Positions 51,359 to 62,081 of a DNA stretch of 64,000 nucleotides are shown one piece after another. The notes under the pieces were generated by a model that saw only the letters and a program-made list of their open reading frames with translations, had not been told where the DNA came from and ran no database searches. The translations under genes and the position numbers were made by a program. This DNA is from Nocardioides glacieisoli (lineage in GTDB: Bacteria > Actinomycetota > Actinomycetes > Propionibacteriales > Nocardioidaceae), in assembly GCF_004137245.1 (NCBI RefSeq), contig NZ_SDWS01000001.1, forward strand, positions 1 to 64,000, given 5' to 3'. Each line of letters begins with the position of its first letter. Position 1 is the stretch's first letter.

Positions 51359-51462
51359 GCGGTCACTGTACGCGGCGACGCGGGCCTGCGACCGCGGACC
51401 GGGGGCGCCCGTAGGGGTGCGCCGAAACCGGTCGGACGCGGCTGCTCCGTTAGGGTCTGAGC

Positions 51463-52581
51463 ATGCACCGAGGTCGTCGCGACAGTGTCGCGTTCACCGT
51501 CGTGGTGGGCATTCTCGTCCTGCTCGGCGGCCTCGCCATGGCCCTGGTCATCGGGCTCTCCGGTGCGCCCGGCTCGCTCGCCATCGCGGCGCTCCTCGCG
51601 GCCGTGCCCGTCGGTCCTCTGGTGGGCTGCTTCATGTGGCTCGACCGCTACGAGCCGGAGCCGCGCAACCTGCTCGCCGCGGGCCTGCTCTGGGGTGCGT
51701 TCGTCGCGACCGCCGCGGCACTCGTCTTCCAGGGGCTCGGCATCGCGGGCGGCGCCAGCGAGCGCGACAGCCTCGCCGTCGTCGCGCCACTGACGGAGGA
51801 GGCCACCAAGGGCGCCTTCCTGCTCCTGCTGCTGTGGTGGCGTCGCCACGAGCTCGACGGCGTCCTCGACGGCATCGTCTACGCCGGCATGGTGGGCATC
51901 GGCTTCGCCTTCACCGAGAACATCCTCTACCTCGCGGCGGCCTACGACGGCACGGACGGCCTCGGTCCCGGCGGCACCGAGGCCCTCACCGGCACGTTCA
52001 TCATCCGCTGCCTGGTCAGCCCGTTCGCCCACCCGCTCTTCACCGTCTTCACCGGCATCGGCGTCGGTCTCGCGATCACCTCGCGTCGCTCCGTCGTACG
52101 GTGGCTGGCGCCGGTCGTCGGGTTCCTGGTGGCGGCGCTGCTGCACGGGCTGTGGAACGCCTCGACCCTGTCCGGGACCGGCCACTTCTTCCTCGTCTAC
52201 GGCACGCTGATGCTCCCGGCGCTGGTCGGCGTCGCGGCCTTCGCGATCTACCGTCGCCGCTCCGAGCGGCCCCTCCTCACCGCGGCCCTGCACGACGCTG
52301 CCGACCGCGGCCTCCTGCCGGCCACCGACATCCCGTGGCTCATCGACCTGCGCGCCCGCAGGCACGCCCGCCGCTGGGCGAAGGCTCAGGGCGGCACCCC
52401 GGCCGAGCGCGGGATGCGGGAGTACCAGGCGGCTGCGATCGAGCTGGCCTACCTGCACCACCGCTACCTCCGTGGCACCGCGCCCGACGACTTCTCCGTG
52501 CGTGGCCAGGAGCACGTCGAGGAGCTGCGGCGCATCCGCCCCTACATCTCCTTCCCCGGACAGGTGGTCCCGACCCGATGA
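51463..52581 (+). CDS. PrsW-family intramembrane protease
   Basis: 372 aa, 6 nt after TAGGGT (51451-51456), probably leaderless. About eight helices in residues 8-260. Family motifs: LTEEATKGAFLLLL (EExxK), GIGFAFTENILYLA (FxxxE), CLVSPFAHPLFTVFTGIGVG (H) and VAALLHGLWNAS (H). PrsW cuts an anti-sigma factor in Bacillus; the substrate here is unknown. Its stop overlaps the first GTPase gene (ATGA). Confidence 0.92.
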   Translation: MHRGRRDSVAFTVVVGILVLLGGLAMALVIGLSGAPGSLAIAALLAAVPVGPLVGCFMWLDRYEPEPRNLLAAGLLWGAFVATAAALVFQGLGIAGGASERDSLAVVAPLTEEATKGAFLLLLLWWRRHELDGVLDGIVYAGMVGIGFAFTENILYLAAAYDGTDGLGPGGTEALTGTFIIRCLVSPFAHPLFTVFTGIGVGLAITSRRSVVRWLAPVVGFLVAALLHGLWNASTLSGTGHFFLVYGTLMLPALVGVAAFAIYRRRSERPLLTAALHDAADRGLLPATDIPWLIDLRARRHARRWAKAQGGTPAERGMREYQAAAIELAYLHHRYLRGTAPDDFSVRGQEHVEELRRIRPYISFPGQVVPTR

Positions 52582-54380
52582 CCCCCGACCCGACCAACCC
52601 GGCGAAGCAGGCCGGCTCGGATCGCCAGCTGGCCGAGTCCACGACCGCCATGGTGACCGCCCTCGTGCGGATGCGGGGCGCGCTCCAGGAGACCAGGCTG
52701 CCCCTCGAGCTGCCCGGTGCCGACGAGCAGCGGACGTCGCGCGCGGAGATGGTCGACCAGCTCGAGGACTACGTCATCCCTCGCCTGATGACCCTCGACG
52801 CCCCGCTCCTCGCGGTGGTCGGCGGCTCGACCGGCGCCGGCAAGTCGACGCTGGTCAACTCCCTCGTCGGCACCCGCGTCACCACCCCGGGCGTGCTGCG
52901 CCCGACGACGCGCTCGCCGGTGCTGGTGCACCACCCCGACGACGCGCAGTGGTTCGGCCAGGAGGGCCTGCTGCCCGACCTCGAGCGGGTCACCCGCCAG
53001 ACCAACGACCCCGCGGCGCTCCAGCTGGTGGCGTCGCCTGCGATGACGCCCGGGCTCGCGATCCTCGACGCGCCCGACATCGACTCCGTCGAGGAGCGCA
53101 ACCGCGTCCTCGCCTCGCAGCTGCTCGCCGCCGCCGACCTCTGGCTCTTCGTCACCTCCGCGGCGAGGTACGCCGACCAGGTGCCGTGGGACTTCCTGCG
53201 CAAAGCGGCCGATCGCTCGGCAGCCGTCGCCATCGTGCTCGACCGCACGCCTCCCGACGCCGTCGAGACGATCACGACGCACCTCGCGCGGATGCTCGCC
53301 AGCCGCGGCCTCAAGGACTCCCCGCTCTTCACCGTGGAGGAGGGTGAGGTCTCGGAGATGGGGCTGCTGAAGACGTCGGCCGTGATCGAGATCCGGCAGT
53401 GGCTGCAGGCGCTCGCCAACGACCAGGAGGCGCGCGCGGCCGTCGTGCAGCAGACGCTCGAGGGTGCCGTGCGCACGCTGGCACGTCGTACGCACCAGGT
53501 GGCGGACGCCGCGACCGAGCAGGCCGACGCCGTACGCCGGCTGCGCGAGGACGCCAACGAGGCCTACGACCGCGCGGCCGTCGCGATCGCCGAGGCCTCG
53601 GCCGACGGCACGCTGCTGCGCGGCGAGGTGCTCGCGCGCTGGCAGGAGTTCGTCGGCACCGGCGAGCTGCTCAAGTCGCTGGAGACCCGCGTCGGCTGGC
53701 TGCGCGACCGGGTGGTCAACGCGGTCAAGGGCAAGCCCCAGCAGGCCGAACGGGTCACCGTCGCCGTCGAGTCCGGGCTCGAGACGCTCATCCTCGAGCA
53801 CGCCGAGGCGGCCGCCGAGCGCGCCGAGGCGTCGTGGCGCAGCACCGCGGCCGGCCAGATCCTGCTGCGTGACGCAGGGGAGGACCTCGGCCGGGCGTCC
53901 CGCGACTTCCGGCGGCGGGCCGAGCGCGTCGTACGTGACTGGCAGTCCGACGTGCTCGACATGGTGCGCACCGAGGGTGCCGACAAGCGCTCGACCGCGC
54001 GCTTCCTCGCCTTCGGCGTCAACGGCCTCTCGGTCGCGCTGATGGTCGTGGTCTTCGCGCACACCGCGGGCGTCACCGGTGCCGAGGCGGGTATCGCGGG
54101 CGGTTCCGCCCTCCTCGGCCAGAAGCTCCTCGAGGCCGTCTTCGGCGACCAGGCCGTGCGGTCCCTCGCCGAGCGCGCCAGGCAGCGGCTCGAGTCCTCC
54201 GTCAGCGAGCTGCTCGACAGCGAGCGCCGGCGCTACACCGACCTGCTCGACAGCCTCGGCATCGAGCCGGAGGCGCCCGAGCGGCTGCGCAAGACCGCCC
54301 GCAAGGTCGATGACCTGAGGTTCGCCGCGACACGGGCCCCGCAGGAGTCGGTGTCGGACTCGCGAGACTCGGCCCCCTAG
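52578..54380 (+). CDS. Dynamin-like GTPase
   Basis: 600 aa from ATG 52578. GTPase domain about 75-270: VVGGSTGAGKSTLVNSL (P-loop), TRSPVLVH switch, ILDAPDIDSVEERN (G3), then VLDRTP. Coiled-coil stalk about 290-470. A membrane pair near residues 478-510 (FLAFGVNGLSVALMVVVFAHTAGVTGAEAGIAGGSALLGQKLL). The layout matches bacterial dynamin-like proteins acting in membrane remodelling or repair and, in Streptomyces, in cell-division septa. It is coupled to PrsW and followed by a second GTPase gene, so a two-subunit machine is likely. Confidence 0.87.
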   Translation: MTPDPTNPAKQAGSDRQLAESTTAMVTALVRMRGALQETRLPLELPGADEQRTSRAEMVDQLEDYVIPRLMTLDAPLLAVVGGSTGAGKSTLVNSLVGTRVTTPGVLRPTTRSPVLVHHPDDAQWFGQEGLLPDLERVTRQTNDPAALQLVASPAMTPGLAILDAPDIDSVEERNRVLASQLLAAADLWLFVTSAARYADQVPWDFLRKAADRSAAVAIVLDRTPPDAVETITTHLARMLASRGLKDSPLFTVEEGEVSEMGLLKTSAVIEIRQWLQALANDQEARAAVVQQTLEGAVRTLARRTHQVADAATEQADAVRRLREDANEAYDRAAVAIAEASADGTLLRGEVLARWQEFVGTGELLKSLETRVGWLRDRVVNAVKGKPQQAERVTVAVESGLETLILEHAEAAAERAEASWRSTAAGQILLRDAGEDLGRASRDFRRRAERVVRDWQSDVLDMVRTEGADKRSTARFLAFGVNGLSVALMVVVFAHTAGVTGAEAGIAGGSALLGQKLLEAVFGDQAVRSLAERARQRLESSVSELLDSERRRYTDLLDSLGIEPEAPERLRKTARKVDDLRFAATRAPQESVSDSRDSAP

Positions 54381-54422
54381 GGTTGGTGGCGCAAACCGCA
54401 CCACCGGAATCGTGAGGGAGTC

Positions 54423-56078
54423 ATGACGTCGTTGCTCGAAGGGGCCAAGAAGCTGGTCACCCGGAGCTCTGACGTCGGCGCACGGGTCGACGGCCTCGAA
54501 CGTGCCGCTGCGGGTGCCCGCGGCAGGGTCGACGACGCGATCGTGGACGACGCCGCCGCGGTCGCTGCGCGCGCCGCCGGTCGCCTCAAGCTCTCCGCCG
54601 ACCACACCGTCGTCGCGCTCGCGGGCGCGACCGGGAGCGGCAAGTCCTCCACCTTCAACGCCCTGGCCGGGCTCGAGCTGTCCGCGGTCGGCGTACGCCG
54701 TCCCACCACGTCGTGGGCGACCGCCTGCGTGTGGGGCAAGGAGGGCGCCGAGGAGCTCCTCGAGTGGCTCGGCATCCCGGCCCGCCACCAGGTCACCCGC
54801 GACTCGATGCTGTCCCAGGCCGACGAGGACGCCGAGATGCGGGGCGTCGTGCTGCTCGACCTGCCCGACCACGACTCGACCGAGGTCTCGCACCACCTCG
54901 AGGTCGACCGGCTGGTGCAGCTCGCCGACATGCTGGTGTGGGTGCTCGACCCGCAGAAGTACGCCGACGCCGCGATCCACGAGCGCTTCCTCCGGCCGCT
55001 CGCCGGGCACCACGAGGTGATGCTCGTCGTGCTCAACCACATCGACACGGTGCCGGAGAACCGCCGCGCCAGCATGGTCGAGGACGTCCGCCGGCTGCTC
55101 GAGGCCGACGGCCTGACCGGGGTGCCGGTGCTGCCGATCAGTGCACGCCACGGCTGGGGCGTCGACGAGCTGCGGGCGCTGGTGGCCAAGCGCGTCGCGG
55201 AGAAGAAGGTGACCCGCTCACGGCTCGAGGCCGACGTGCGGGCTGCCGCCGAACGCCTCCAGGAGGCCACCGGCAGCGGGAAGACGCCGACCCTGTCCAA
55301 GGAGCGCGTCGCCGCGCTCGACGACGCCTTCGCCGAGGCCGCCGGCGTGCCGACGGTCGTCAGGGCCGTCGAGGACTCCACGCGGATGCGCGCCAACCGG
55401 GCCACCGGCTGGCCGGTGACCGCCTGGTTCTCCCGGCTCAAGCCCGACCCGCTCAAGCGGCTCCACCTCAACCTGGGTGCGGCCGGCAAGGAGCTGACCG
55501 GCGCCTCGCGGACCTCCGTCCCGAAGGCGACCGGCGTGCAGCGGGCACGCGTCGACACCGAGGTGCGCGCCCTGGCCGACCAGGTCGGCGAGGGGATGGC
55601 CCCGTCGTGGGCGCAGGCCGTGCGCGCCGCGTCCGTCTCGCGGCTGCCCGACCTCGGCGACCGGCTCGACACGGCCGTGTCGTCCACCGACCTCGGCGCC
55701 GTGAAGATCCCGGCGTGGGCGGGGCTCGTCCGCGTCCTGCAGTACGTCCTCATCATCGCAGCGGTCGTCGGCGCGGGTTGGCTCGCGCTGCTGGCGTTCG
55801 GCTCCTACGCCCGGCTGCCCGAGCCGCCGACGCCGGAGGTGGGGAGCTTCCCGCTCCCGACCCTGCTGCTGCTCGGCGGGATCGGCCTGGGTCTCCTGCT
55901 CGCGCTCGTGTGCCGGTGGCTGGTGGCCCTGACCGCCCGGTCGCGGGCGCGCAAGGCCGACAAGCGGTTGCGCGACGCGATCTCCGCGGTGTCGCAGGAG
56001 ATGGTGGTCGCGCCGATCCAGGCAGAGCTGGAGTCCTACGGCGAGGTCCGCGACGGGCTCGCCGTGGCCCTGCGCTGA
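54423..56078 (+). CDS. Second membrane-associated GTPase of the pair
   Basis: 551 aa from ATG 54423 behind GAGGGAG. P-loop ALAGATGSGKSSTFNAL (about 62-78), VLLDLPDHDSTE (G3), LVVLNHIDTVPENRRA (G4 NxxD) and VLPISARHGWGVDEL (G5). Helical middle, two C-terminal membrane helices (VLIIAAVVGAGWLALLAF and LLLLGGIGLGLLLALVCRWLVAL). It has its own -10 (TAGGGT 54379-54384) at the preceding gene's stop. Two dynamin-like GTPases side by side recall the DynA/DynB pair of Streptomyces. Confidence 0.86.
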   Translation: MTSLLEGAKKLVTRSSDVGARVDGLERAAAGARGRVDDAIVDDAAAVAARAAGRLKLSADHTVVALAGATGSGKSSTFNALAGLELSAVGVRRPTTSWATACVWGKEGAEELLEWLGIPARHQVTRDSMLSQADEDAEMRGVVLLDLPDHDSTEVSHHLEVDRLVQLADMLVWVLDPQKYADAAIHERFLRPLAGHHEVMLVVLNHIDTVPENRRASMVEDVRRLLEADGLTGVPVLPISARHGWGVDELRALVAKRVAEKKVTRSRLEADVRAAAERLQEATGSGKTPTLSKERVAALDDAFAEAAGVPTVVRAVEDSTRMRANRATGWPVTAWFSRLKPDPLKRLHLNLGAAGKELTGASRTSVPKATGVQRARVDTEVRALADQVGEGMAPSWAQAVRAASVSRLPDLGDRLDTAVSSTDLGAVKIPAWAGLVRVLQYVLIIAAVVGAGWLALLAFGSYARLPEPPTPEVGSFPLPTLLLLGGIGLGLLLALVCRWLVALTARSRARKADKRLRDAISAVSQEMVVAPIQAELESYGEVRDGLAVALR

Positions 56079-56226
56079 CACCACGGGCCACGAACCGTCC
56101 ACAGCGGGGCCTGATCGGGCGTCGTCCACAGCGCCACCCCGGTGCGGGCTGCGGATGTCGGTCGTCGTGCCGAGCCTTGAGGTCATCGCGGCGGACCCAC
56201 CGCCGCCTCCTCGAGGAGACGTTCCC
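56079..56226. promoter_or_regulatory. ssb upstream region with two DnaA-box-like repeats
   Basis: CGTCCACAGCG occurs twice (56096-56106 and 56123-56133), 27 bp apart. Seven of nine positions match the actinobacterial DnaA box TTGTCCACA at each site. May be chance in high-GC DNA. Confidence 0.4.
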
Positions 56227-56628
56227 ATGTACGACACCCAGATCACCCTCGCCGGCTGGATCGGCGGCGAGATCACCCTCCGCGAGGTCGCGGCGGGCCG
56301 TCACGTCGCGTCCTTCCGGATGGCTTGCACCCCCACCCGCTACCGCGACGGCGAGTGGGTCAAGGGCACCACGTCCTGGCACACCGTCAAGGTGTGGAAC
56401 CGGCTGGCGCGCCATGTCGCGGCCTCCCTGCACAGCGGCGACCCGGTGGTCGTCCACGGCCGGCTCGTGGCCGACGTGTGGGACCGCGACGGCAAGCCGC
56501 AGACCTCGTGGGAGGTGGTGGCCACGTCGGTGGGCCACGACCTCGCCCACGGCACGACGACCTTCAGCAAGCCGGAGGTCGCGCAGGTCGCAGCAGCGGA
56601 GGAGGCAGCCGAGCCGCAGGCCGCGTAG
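56227..56628 (+). CDS. ssb: Single-stranded DNA-binding protein, short form
   Basis: 133 aa from ATG 56227 behind GAGGAGA. OB fold: QITLAGWIGGEITLREVAAGRHVASFRMACTPTRYRDGEWVKGTTSWHTVKVWNRLARHVAASLHSGDPVVVHGRLVADVWDRDGKPQTSWEVVATSVGHDL. The C-terminal region is short and ends EPQAA, without the acidic DDxPF tip of the main SSB, so this is a secondary SSB paralog. Confidence 0.9.
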   Translation: MYDTQITLAGWIGGEITLREVAAGRHVASFRMACTPTRYRDGEWVKGTTSWHTVKVWNRLARHVAASLHSGDPVVVHGRLVADVWDRDGKPQTSWEVVATSVGHDLAHGTTTFSKPEVAQVAAAEEAAEPQAA

Positions 56629-56691
56629 GCCGGTCGGCGCACGCACGGCGCGATTGTCGGGGCGGGCGCGCTTCACCGTAGGCTCGACCGC

Positions 56692-58374
<1,683 letters not shown>

Positions 58375-58394
58375 GCGGACTCCGCACCCGAGTT

Positions 58395-58432
58395 CCACGC
58401 TTGTCAGCCGAGATCTGGGCTGACAAGCGTGG
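58395..58432. terminator. 15-bp perfect-stem terminator
   Basis: CCACGCTTGTCAGCC, 8-nt loop GAGATCTG, exact complement. Between convergent ettA and marR genes. Confidence 0.85.
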
Positions 58433-58434
58433 CG

Positions 58435-58454
58435 GTCACCGGATATCCGGTGAC
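58435..58454. repeat. 20-bp perfect palindrome
   Basis: GTCACCGGATATCCGGTGAC, complete dyad without loop, 2 bp after the terminator stem. Either a second structured terminator element or a protein-binding site. Confidence 0.8.
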
Positions 58455-58467
58455 TCCAGCCAGGACG

Positions 58468-58956
58468 TCAGCGGATCTCGGACTCCGGGTGCCGCGTGAC
58501 GAGGTGGTCGGCGACGCTGTCGAAGACCCGGCCGACGGCGGCGAAGTCGTCGTCGGAGACGAGGTCGACGATGTTGCGGCGCACGCTCTCGACGTGGCAC
58601 GGCGCGGCCTTCACGAGCAGCTCGTGGCCCTGCTGAGTCATCGTCGCCACGACGCCGCGGCCGTCCTCCGGGGTGGTACCGCGGGTGATGAACCCCGCGG
58701 CCTCCATCCGGGCGACCGTGTGGGTGACCCGGCTACGGGAGTGCGCCATCGCGTCGGCGAGCTGCGCCATCCGCATCGCCCTCCCGGGCCGCTCGGAGAG
58801 CCGCACCAGCACCTCGTACTCGGTGAGCGACATGCCGAACTCCCGGCGCAGGTCGTCGTCGAGCCGCTCCTCGAGCAGCGTCATCCCCATCATCAGGGCG
58901 CGCCACGAGTGCTGCTGGTCGTCATCGAGCCAACGGGCTTCCCCGGCGTCCGTCAT
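58468..58956 (-). CDS. MarR-family regulator
   Basis: 162 aa from ATG 58956. LEERLDDDLRREFGMSLTEYEVLVRLSERPGRAMRMAQLADAMAHSRSRVTHTVARMEAAGFITRGTTPEDGRGVVATMTQQG is a full MarR winged-helix with the DxRxxx wing. One Cys near residue 122 (AAPCHVESV). It lies 20 bp downstream of the thiolase gene on the same strand. Target unknown. Confidence 0.93.
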   Translation of the reverse strand: MTDAGEARWLDDDQQHSWRALMMGMTLLEERLDDDLRREFGMSLTEYEVLVRLSERPGRAMRMAQLADAMAHSRSRVTHTVARMEAAGFITRGTTPEDGRGVVATMTQQGHELLVKAAPCHVESVRRNIVDLVSDDDFAAVGRVFDSVADHLVTRHPESEIR

Positions 58957-58976
58957 GGCGGGCAGCCTAGAGCACG

Positions 58977-60188
58977 TCAGACGCGCTCGAGGATCATCGC
59001 CATGCCCTGACCGCCACCCACGCACATGGTGATCAGGCCGGTCGACTTGTCGTGCCAGTCGAGGCTGTTGAGCATCGTGTTCTGCAGCCGGGCGCCGGTC
59101 ATGCCGAACGGGTGGCCGACGGCGATCGCGCCGCCGTTGACGTTGAGGCGATCGAGGTCGATGCCGAGGTCCTGGTAGGACGGCACGACCTGGGCCGCGA
59201 ACGCCTCGTTGATCTCGACGAGGTCGATGTCGCCGATCGACATCCCGGCGTAGCGCAGCGCGTTCTTCGTCGCCTCGACCGGACCGAGGCCCATGATCTC
59301 GGGGGAGAGTCCGGACACGCCGGTGGAGACGATCCGGGCGAGCGGGGTGAGGCCGAGCTCGGCGGCCTTCGTGTCGGACATGATCACCACAGCCGCGGCG
59401 CCGTCGTTGAGGGCGCAGCAGTTGCCGGCGGTGACCACGCCGTCGGGGCGGAAGACCGGGTCGAGACCGGCGATCGCGTCGTACGTCACCCCGGCGCGCG
59501 GGCCGTCGTCCTTGCTGACGACCGTGCCGTCAGGCGTCGTGACGGGGGTGATCTCGCGCTCCCAGAAGCCGTCGGCGATGGCCTTCTCGGCGAGGTTCTG
59601 CGAGCGGACGGCGAACTCGTCGAGCTCCTTGCGGTCGAGGCCGCGCAGGCGGGCGACGTTCTCGGCGGTCTGGCCCATCGCGATGTAGATGTCGGGAAGG
59701 AGGCCGTCCTCGCGGGGGTCGTGCCAGTCCTGGCCGCCCTTGGCGTAGTCGTCCGTGCGCGCGCCGGCGTCCTCGAAGAGCGGGTTGCGGGTGCCGGGGA
59801 TGTGGTCGGAGGTGCCCTTGGCGAAGCGCGACACCGTCTCGACGCCGGCCGAGACGAAGATGTCGCCCTCGCCCGCCTTGATGGCGTGGAAGGCCATCCG
59901 TGTGGTCTGCACCGACGAGGAGCAGTAGCGGGTGACGGTCGCGCCGGGGACCTCGAGCCCGAGCAGCGTGGTGACGACGCGTGCCATGTTGTTGCCGGAC
60001 TCACCGCCGGGCAGGCCGCAGCCGAGGAGGAGGTCCTCGATCGCGGCGGGGTCGAGGCCGGGGATCTTGTCGAGCGCGGCCTGCACGACGAGGGCCGTCA
60101 GGTCGTCGGGCCGGAAGTCCTTGAGCGAGCCCTTGTTGGCACGGCCGATGGGGGAGCGGGCTGCAGAAACGATCACTGCCTCGGGCAT
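58977..60188 (-). CDS. Acetyl-CoA C-acetyltransferase (thiolase)
   Basis: 403 aa. Thiolase active site: Cys in [18 protein letters not shown] (about 90), His in [11 protein letters not shown] (about 355), Cys in [10 protein letters not shown] (about 388), plus the [12 protein letters not shown] signature. Either degradative (beta-oxidation) or biosynthetic (acetoacetyl-CoA). No other fatty-acid enzymes are adjacent, but a TetR gene lies upstream and an acyl-CoA thioesterase gene 1 kb away. Confidence 0.94.
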   Translation of the reverse strand: MPEAVIVSAARSPIGRANKGSLKDFRPDDLTALVVQAALDKIPGLDPAAIEDLLLGCGLPGGESGNNMARVVTTLLGLEVPGATVTRYCSSSVQTTRMAFHAIKAGEGDIFVSAGVETVSRFAKGTSDHIPGTRNPLFEDAGARTDDYAKGGQDWHDPREDGLLPDIYIAMGQTAENVARLRGLDRKELDEFAVRSQNLAEKAIADGFWEREITPVTTPDGTVVSKDDGPRAGVTYDAIAGLDPVFRPDGVVTAGNCCALNDGAAAVVIMSDTKAAELGLTPLARIVSTGVSGLSPEIMGLGPVEATKNALRYAGMSIGDIDLVEINEAFAAQVVPSYQDLGIDLDRLNVNGGAIAVGHPFGMTGARLQNTMLNSLDWHDKSTGLITMCVGGGQGMAMILERV

Positions 60189-60249
60189 GGCGAACTCCGG
60201 TTACTCGTGGGTCACTCGGTCACGAGCAGACTAGTCGGCCCCGGTCGGA

Positions 60250-60897
60250 TCAGGCGGGTGCGGGGCCGGGCCCGAGTCCCGTCAGCAGCTGCTCGACGCT
60301 CTGGTCGACGAAGTCACGTCGCTGGCCGGGAGAGAGCAAGAGCGAGGCGAGCAGGACACCGTCGAGGGCTGCGATCAGGGTCTCGGCGGACGCGCCGGTC
60401 GGCTTCTCGGCCGCCGCGTCGGCTGCGGCGACGACCCCGCGCACCATCTCGACCAGGTCGTCGCGCCACCGCCGGAAGCGTTCGGCGAGAGCGGGGTCGC
60501 GCGTGGCGGCGACGCTCAGCTCGAGCCGAGCAGTGAGCAGATCGGGCTCGTCGAGCCAACGGGAGAACAGCAGGGAGACCTCGGCCACCGCCCTCCCGTG
60601 GTCGCCCGGGCACGTCGCCAGTCGGGCGCCGAGCGCCTCGACGTCGGCAGCGAGCCGGTCGGCCACGAAGTCGCCGAGCGCTCCGATCAACGACTCGCGC
60701 GTGCGGAAGTACGCCGACGAGCTTCCCTCGGGCAGCCCCGCCTGACGGTCGACGGCCCGGTGGGTCAGGCCGCGGTTGCCCAGCTGGGCCAGGACGGTCG
60801 TGGCGGCCGACAGGATCTCGCGTCGGCGCGGCGACAGCTCCTCGCGGACGGTGCTCACGGCTGTCCTCACGGTCGGGTCGGCGGTGACGCAGGACAC
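60250..60897 (-). CDS. TetR-family regulator
   Basis: 215 aa from GTG 60897; GTG codons nearer the HTH are alternatives. HTH: RREILSAATTVLAQLGNRGLTHRAVDRQAGLPEGSSSAYFRTRESLIGAL. The C-terminal bundle is acidic and Leu-rich. It diverges from the small membrane-protein gene at 60981, with two overlapping palindromes between them, so it probably represses both. Confidence 0.9.
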   Translation of the reverse strand: MSCVTADPTVRTAVSTVREELSPRRREILSAATTVLAQLGNRGLTHRAVDRQAGLPEGSSSAYFRTRESLIGALGDFVADRLAADVEALGARLATCPGDHGRAVAEVSLLFSRWLDEPDLLTARLELSVAATRDPALAERFRRWRDDLVEMVRGVVAAADAAAEKPTGASAETLIAALDGVLLASLLLSPGQRRDFVDQSVEQLLTGLGPGPAPA

Positions 60898-60920
60898 TAC
60901 CGCGCCGACTTGTGCTACAG

Positions 60921-60953
60921 ATGTAGAAGAGTAGTCTTCTACATACGTAGAAG
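60921..60953. promoter_or_regulatory. Overlapping TetR operators
   Basis: Palindrome one: ATGTAGAAGA, GTAG, TCTTCTACAT (60921-60944). Palindrome two: CTTCTAC, ATAC, GTAGAAG (60936-60953). They share the TCTTCTACAT half-site. The region is AT-rich compared with its surroundings and lies in the divergent promoter. Confidence 0.85.
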
Positions 60954-60980
60954 TCCTACGGAGCCTGGAAAGGAACCGAC

Positions 60981-61163
60981 ATGCAGATCCTCGACCCCGC
61001 CGTCATCATCACCCTCATGGTCGTCGTGGGCGTGGCCGCCCTCGCCGCCGTCGTCCTGGCCGCAGTCGCCCTGCCCGCCGTCCTCCGGGAGACCCGCAGC
61101 GACCGCATGGCTCGCCACGAGTCCATCCCCGCCTACTACGGACGCCTGCACTTCGCCCACTGA
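60981..61163 (+). CDS. Small single-span membrane protein, 60 aa
   Basis: ATG 60981 behind GGAAAGGA. One long hydrophobic helix (VIITLMVVVGVAALAAVVLAAVALPAV, about 8-34) and a basic soluble tail with SDRMARHESIPAYYGRLHFAH. Probably the main target of the divergent TetR. Function unknown; such small proteins often modulate a transporter or sensor. Confidence 0.75.
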   Translation: MQILDPAVIITLMVVVGVAALAAVVLAAVALPAVLRETRSDRMARHESIPAYYGRLHFAH

Positions 61164-61210
61164 TCGTCCGGGACGCTCCGTCCCGTCCTGCATCTGCGAC
61201 GATCGACGGC

Positions 61211-62077
61211 GTGCGCCATCTCTACCGCTGTCCGCTGAGGTGGGCCGACCTCGACCTCCTCGGCCACGTCAACAACGTCACCTACGTCGACTACCTCCAG
61301 GAGGCGCGGGTCGACATGTTCCGCACGCACGCCCCCGACAGCCGGGCGGAAGACCTCGCCGAGGGCGTCGTGGTGGTCCGCCACGAGGTCACCTACGTCT
61401 CGTCGCTGACCTTCGGCTTCGAGCCGGTGGCGATCGAGTGCTGGGTCACCGAGATCCGCGCGGCCAGCTTCACCATGGGCTACGAGATCTTCGCGGAGGA
61501 CGAGTCCGGCGAGCGCACGGTCCACCTGCGCGCCCGCACGGTGCTGACGCCGTACGTCTTCGCGACCGAGCGGCCGCGGCGCCTGCACCCGGAGGAGAAG
61601 GAGTCCCTCTCCCGGCTGCTGGAGCCCGACGAGCCGGTTCGCCCGCCGAAGGCACCCGACGTGGTCGAAGCGCCCGGCGGCCGCTACCCCGTCCACGTCC
61701 GCTTCAGCGACGTCGACGTCTACGGCCACGTCAACAACGTGAAGTACTTCGAGTACTTCCAGGAGGCGAGGATCCAGCTGATGGTCGCCCAGGGCCGCGA
61801 GCTCGGCCAGGAGATGGCAGACGGCTACCACCTCGTCGTCGCGCAGACCGACGTCGACTACAAGCGGCCGATCCTGTTCCGCCCCGAGCCCTACGACTGC
61901 CGGACCTGGGTGTCGCGGATCGGCAGCACGTCGGTGGTCTTCGAGTCCGTCGTCCTCGACGACCTCGCCGGCGGCGAAGTGCTAGCCCGCGCCACGGTCG
62001 TCGGAGTCTGCATCGACAACGAGACCGGGCGACCGGCGCCGGTGCCCGACGCGTTCCGCGAGCTCGCCGCCCGCTGA
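61211..62077 (+). CDS. Tandem hot-dog acyl-CoA thioesterase
   Basis: 288 aa from GTG 61211. Two 4HBT-type hot-dog domains: about 1-125 (LRWADLDLLGHVNNVTYVDYLQEARVDMF) and about 155-285 (VRFSDVDVYGHVNNVKYFEYFQEARIQLM), each with the DxxGHVNN active-site motif. It should hydrolyse acyl-CoAs. Duplication in one chain gives an internal pseudo-dimer. Confidence 0.92.
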   Translation: MRHLYRCPLRWADLDLLGHVNNVTYVDYLQEARVDMFRTHAPDSRAEDLAEGVVVVRHEVTYVSSLTFGFEPVAIECWVTEIRAASFTMGYEIFAEDESGERTVHLRARTVLTPYVFATERPRRLHPEEKESLSRLLEPDEPVRPPKAPDVVEAPGGRYPVHVRFSDVDVYGHVNNVKYFEYFQEARIQLMVAQGRELGQEMADGYHLVVAQTDVDYKRPILFRPEPYDCRTWVSRIGSTSVVFESVVLDDLAGGEVLARATVVGVCIDNETGRPAPVPDAFRELAAR

Positions 62078-62081
62078 GCCG

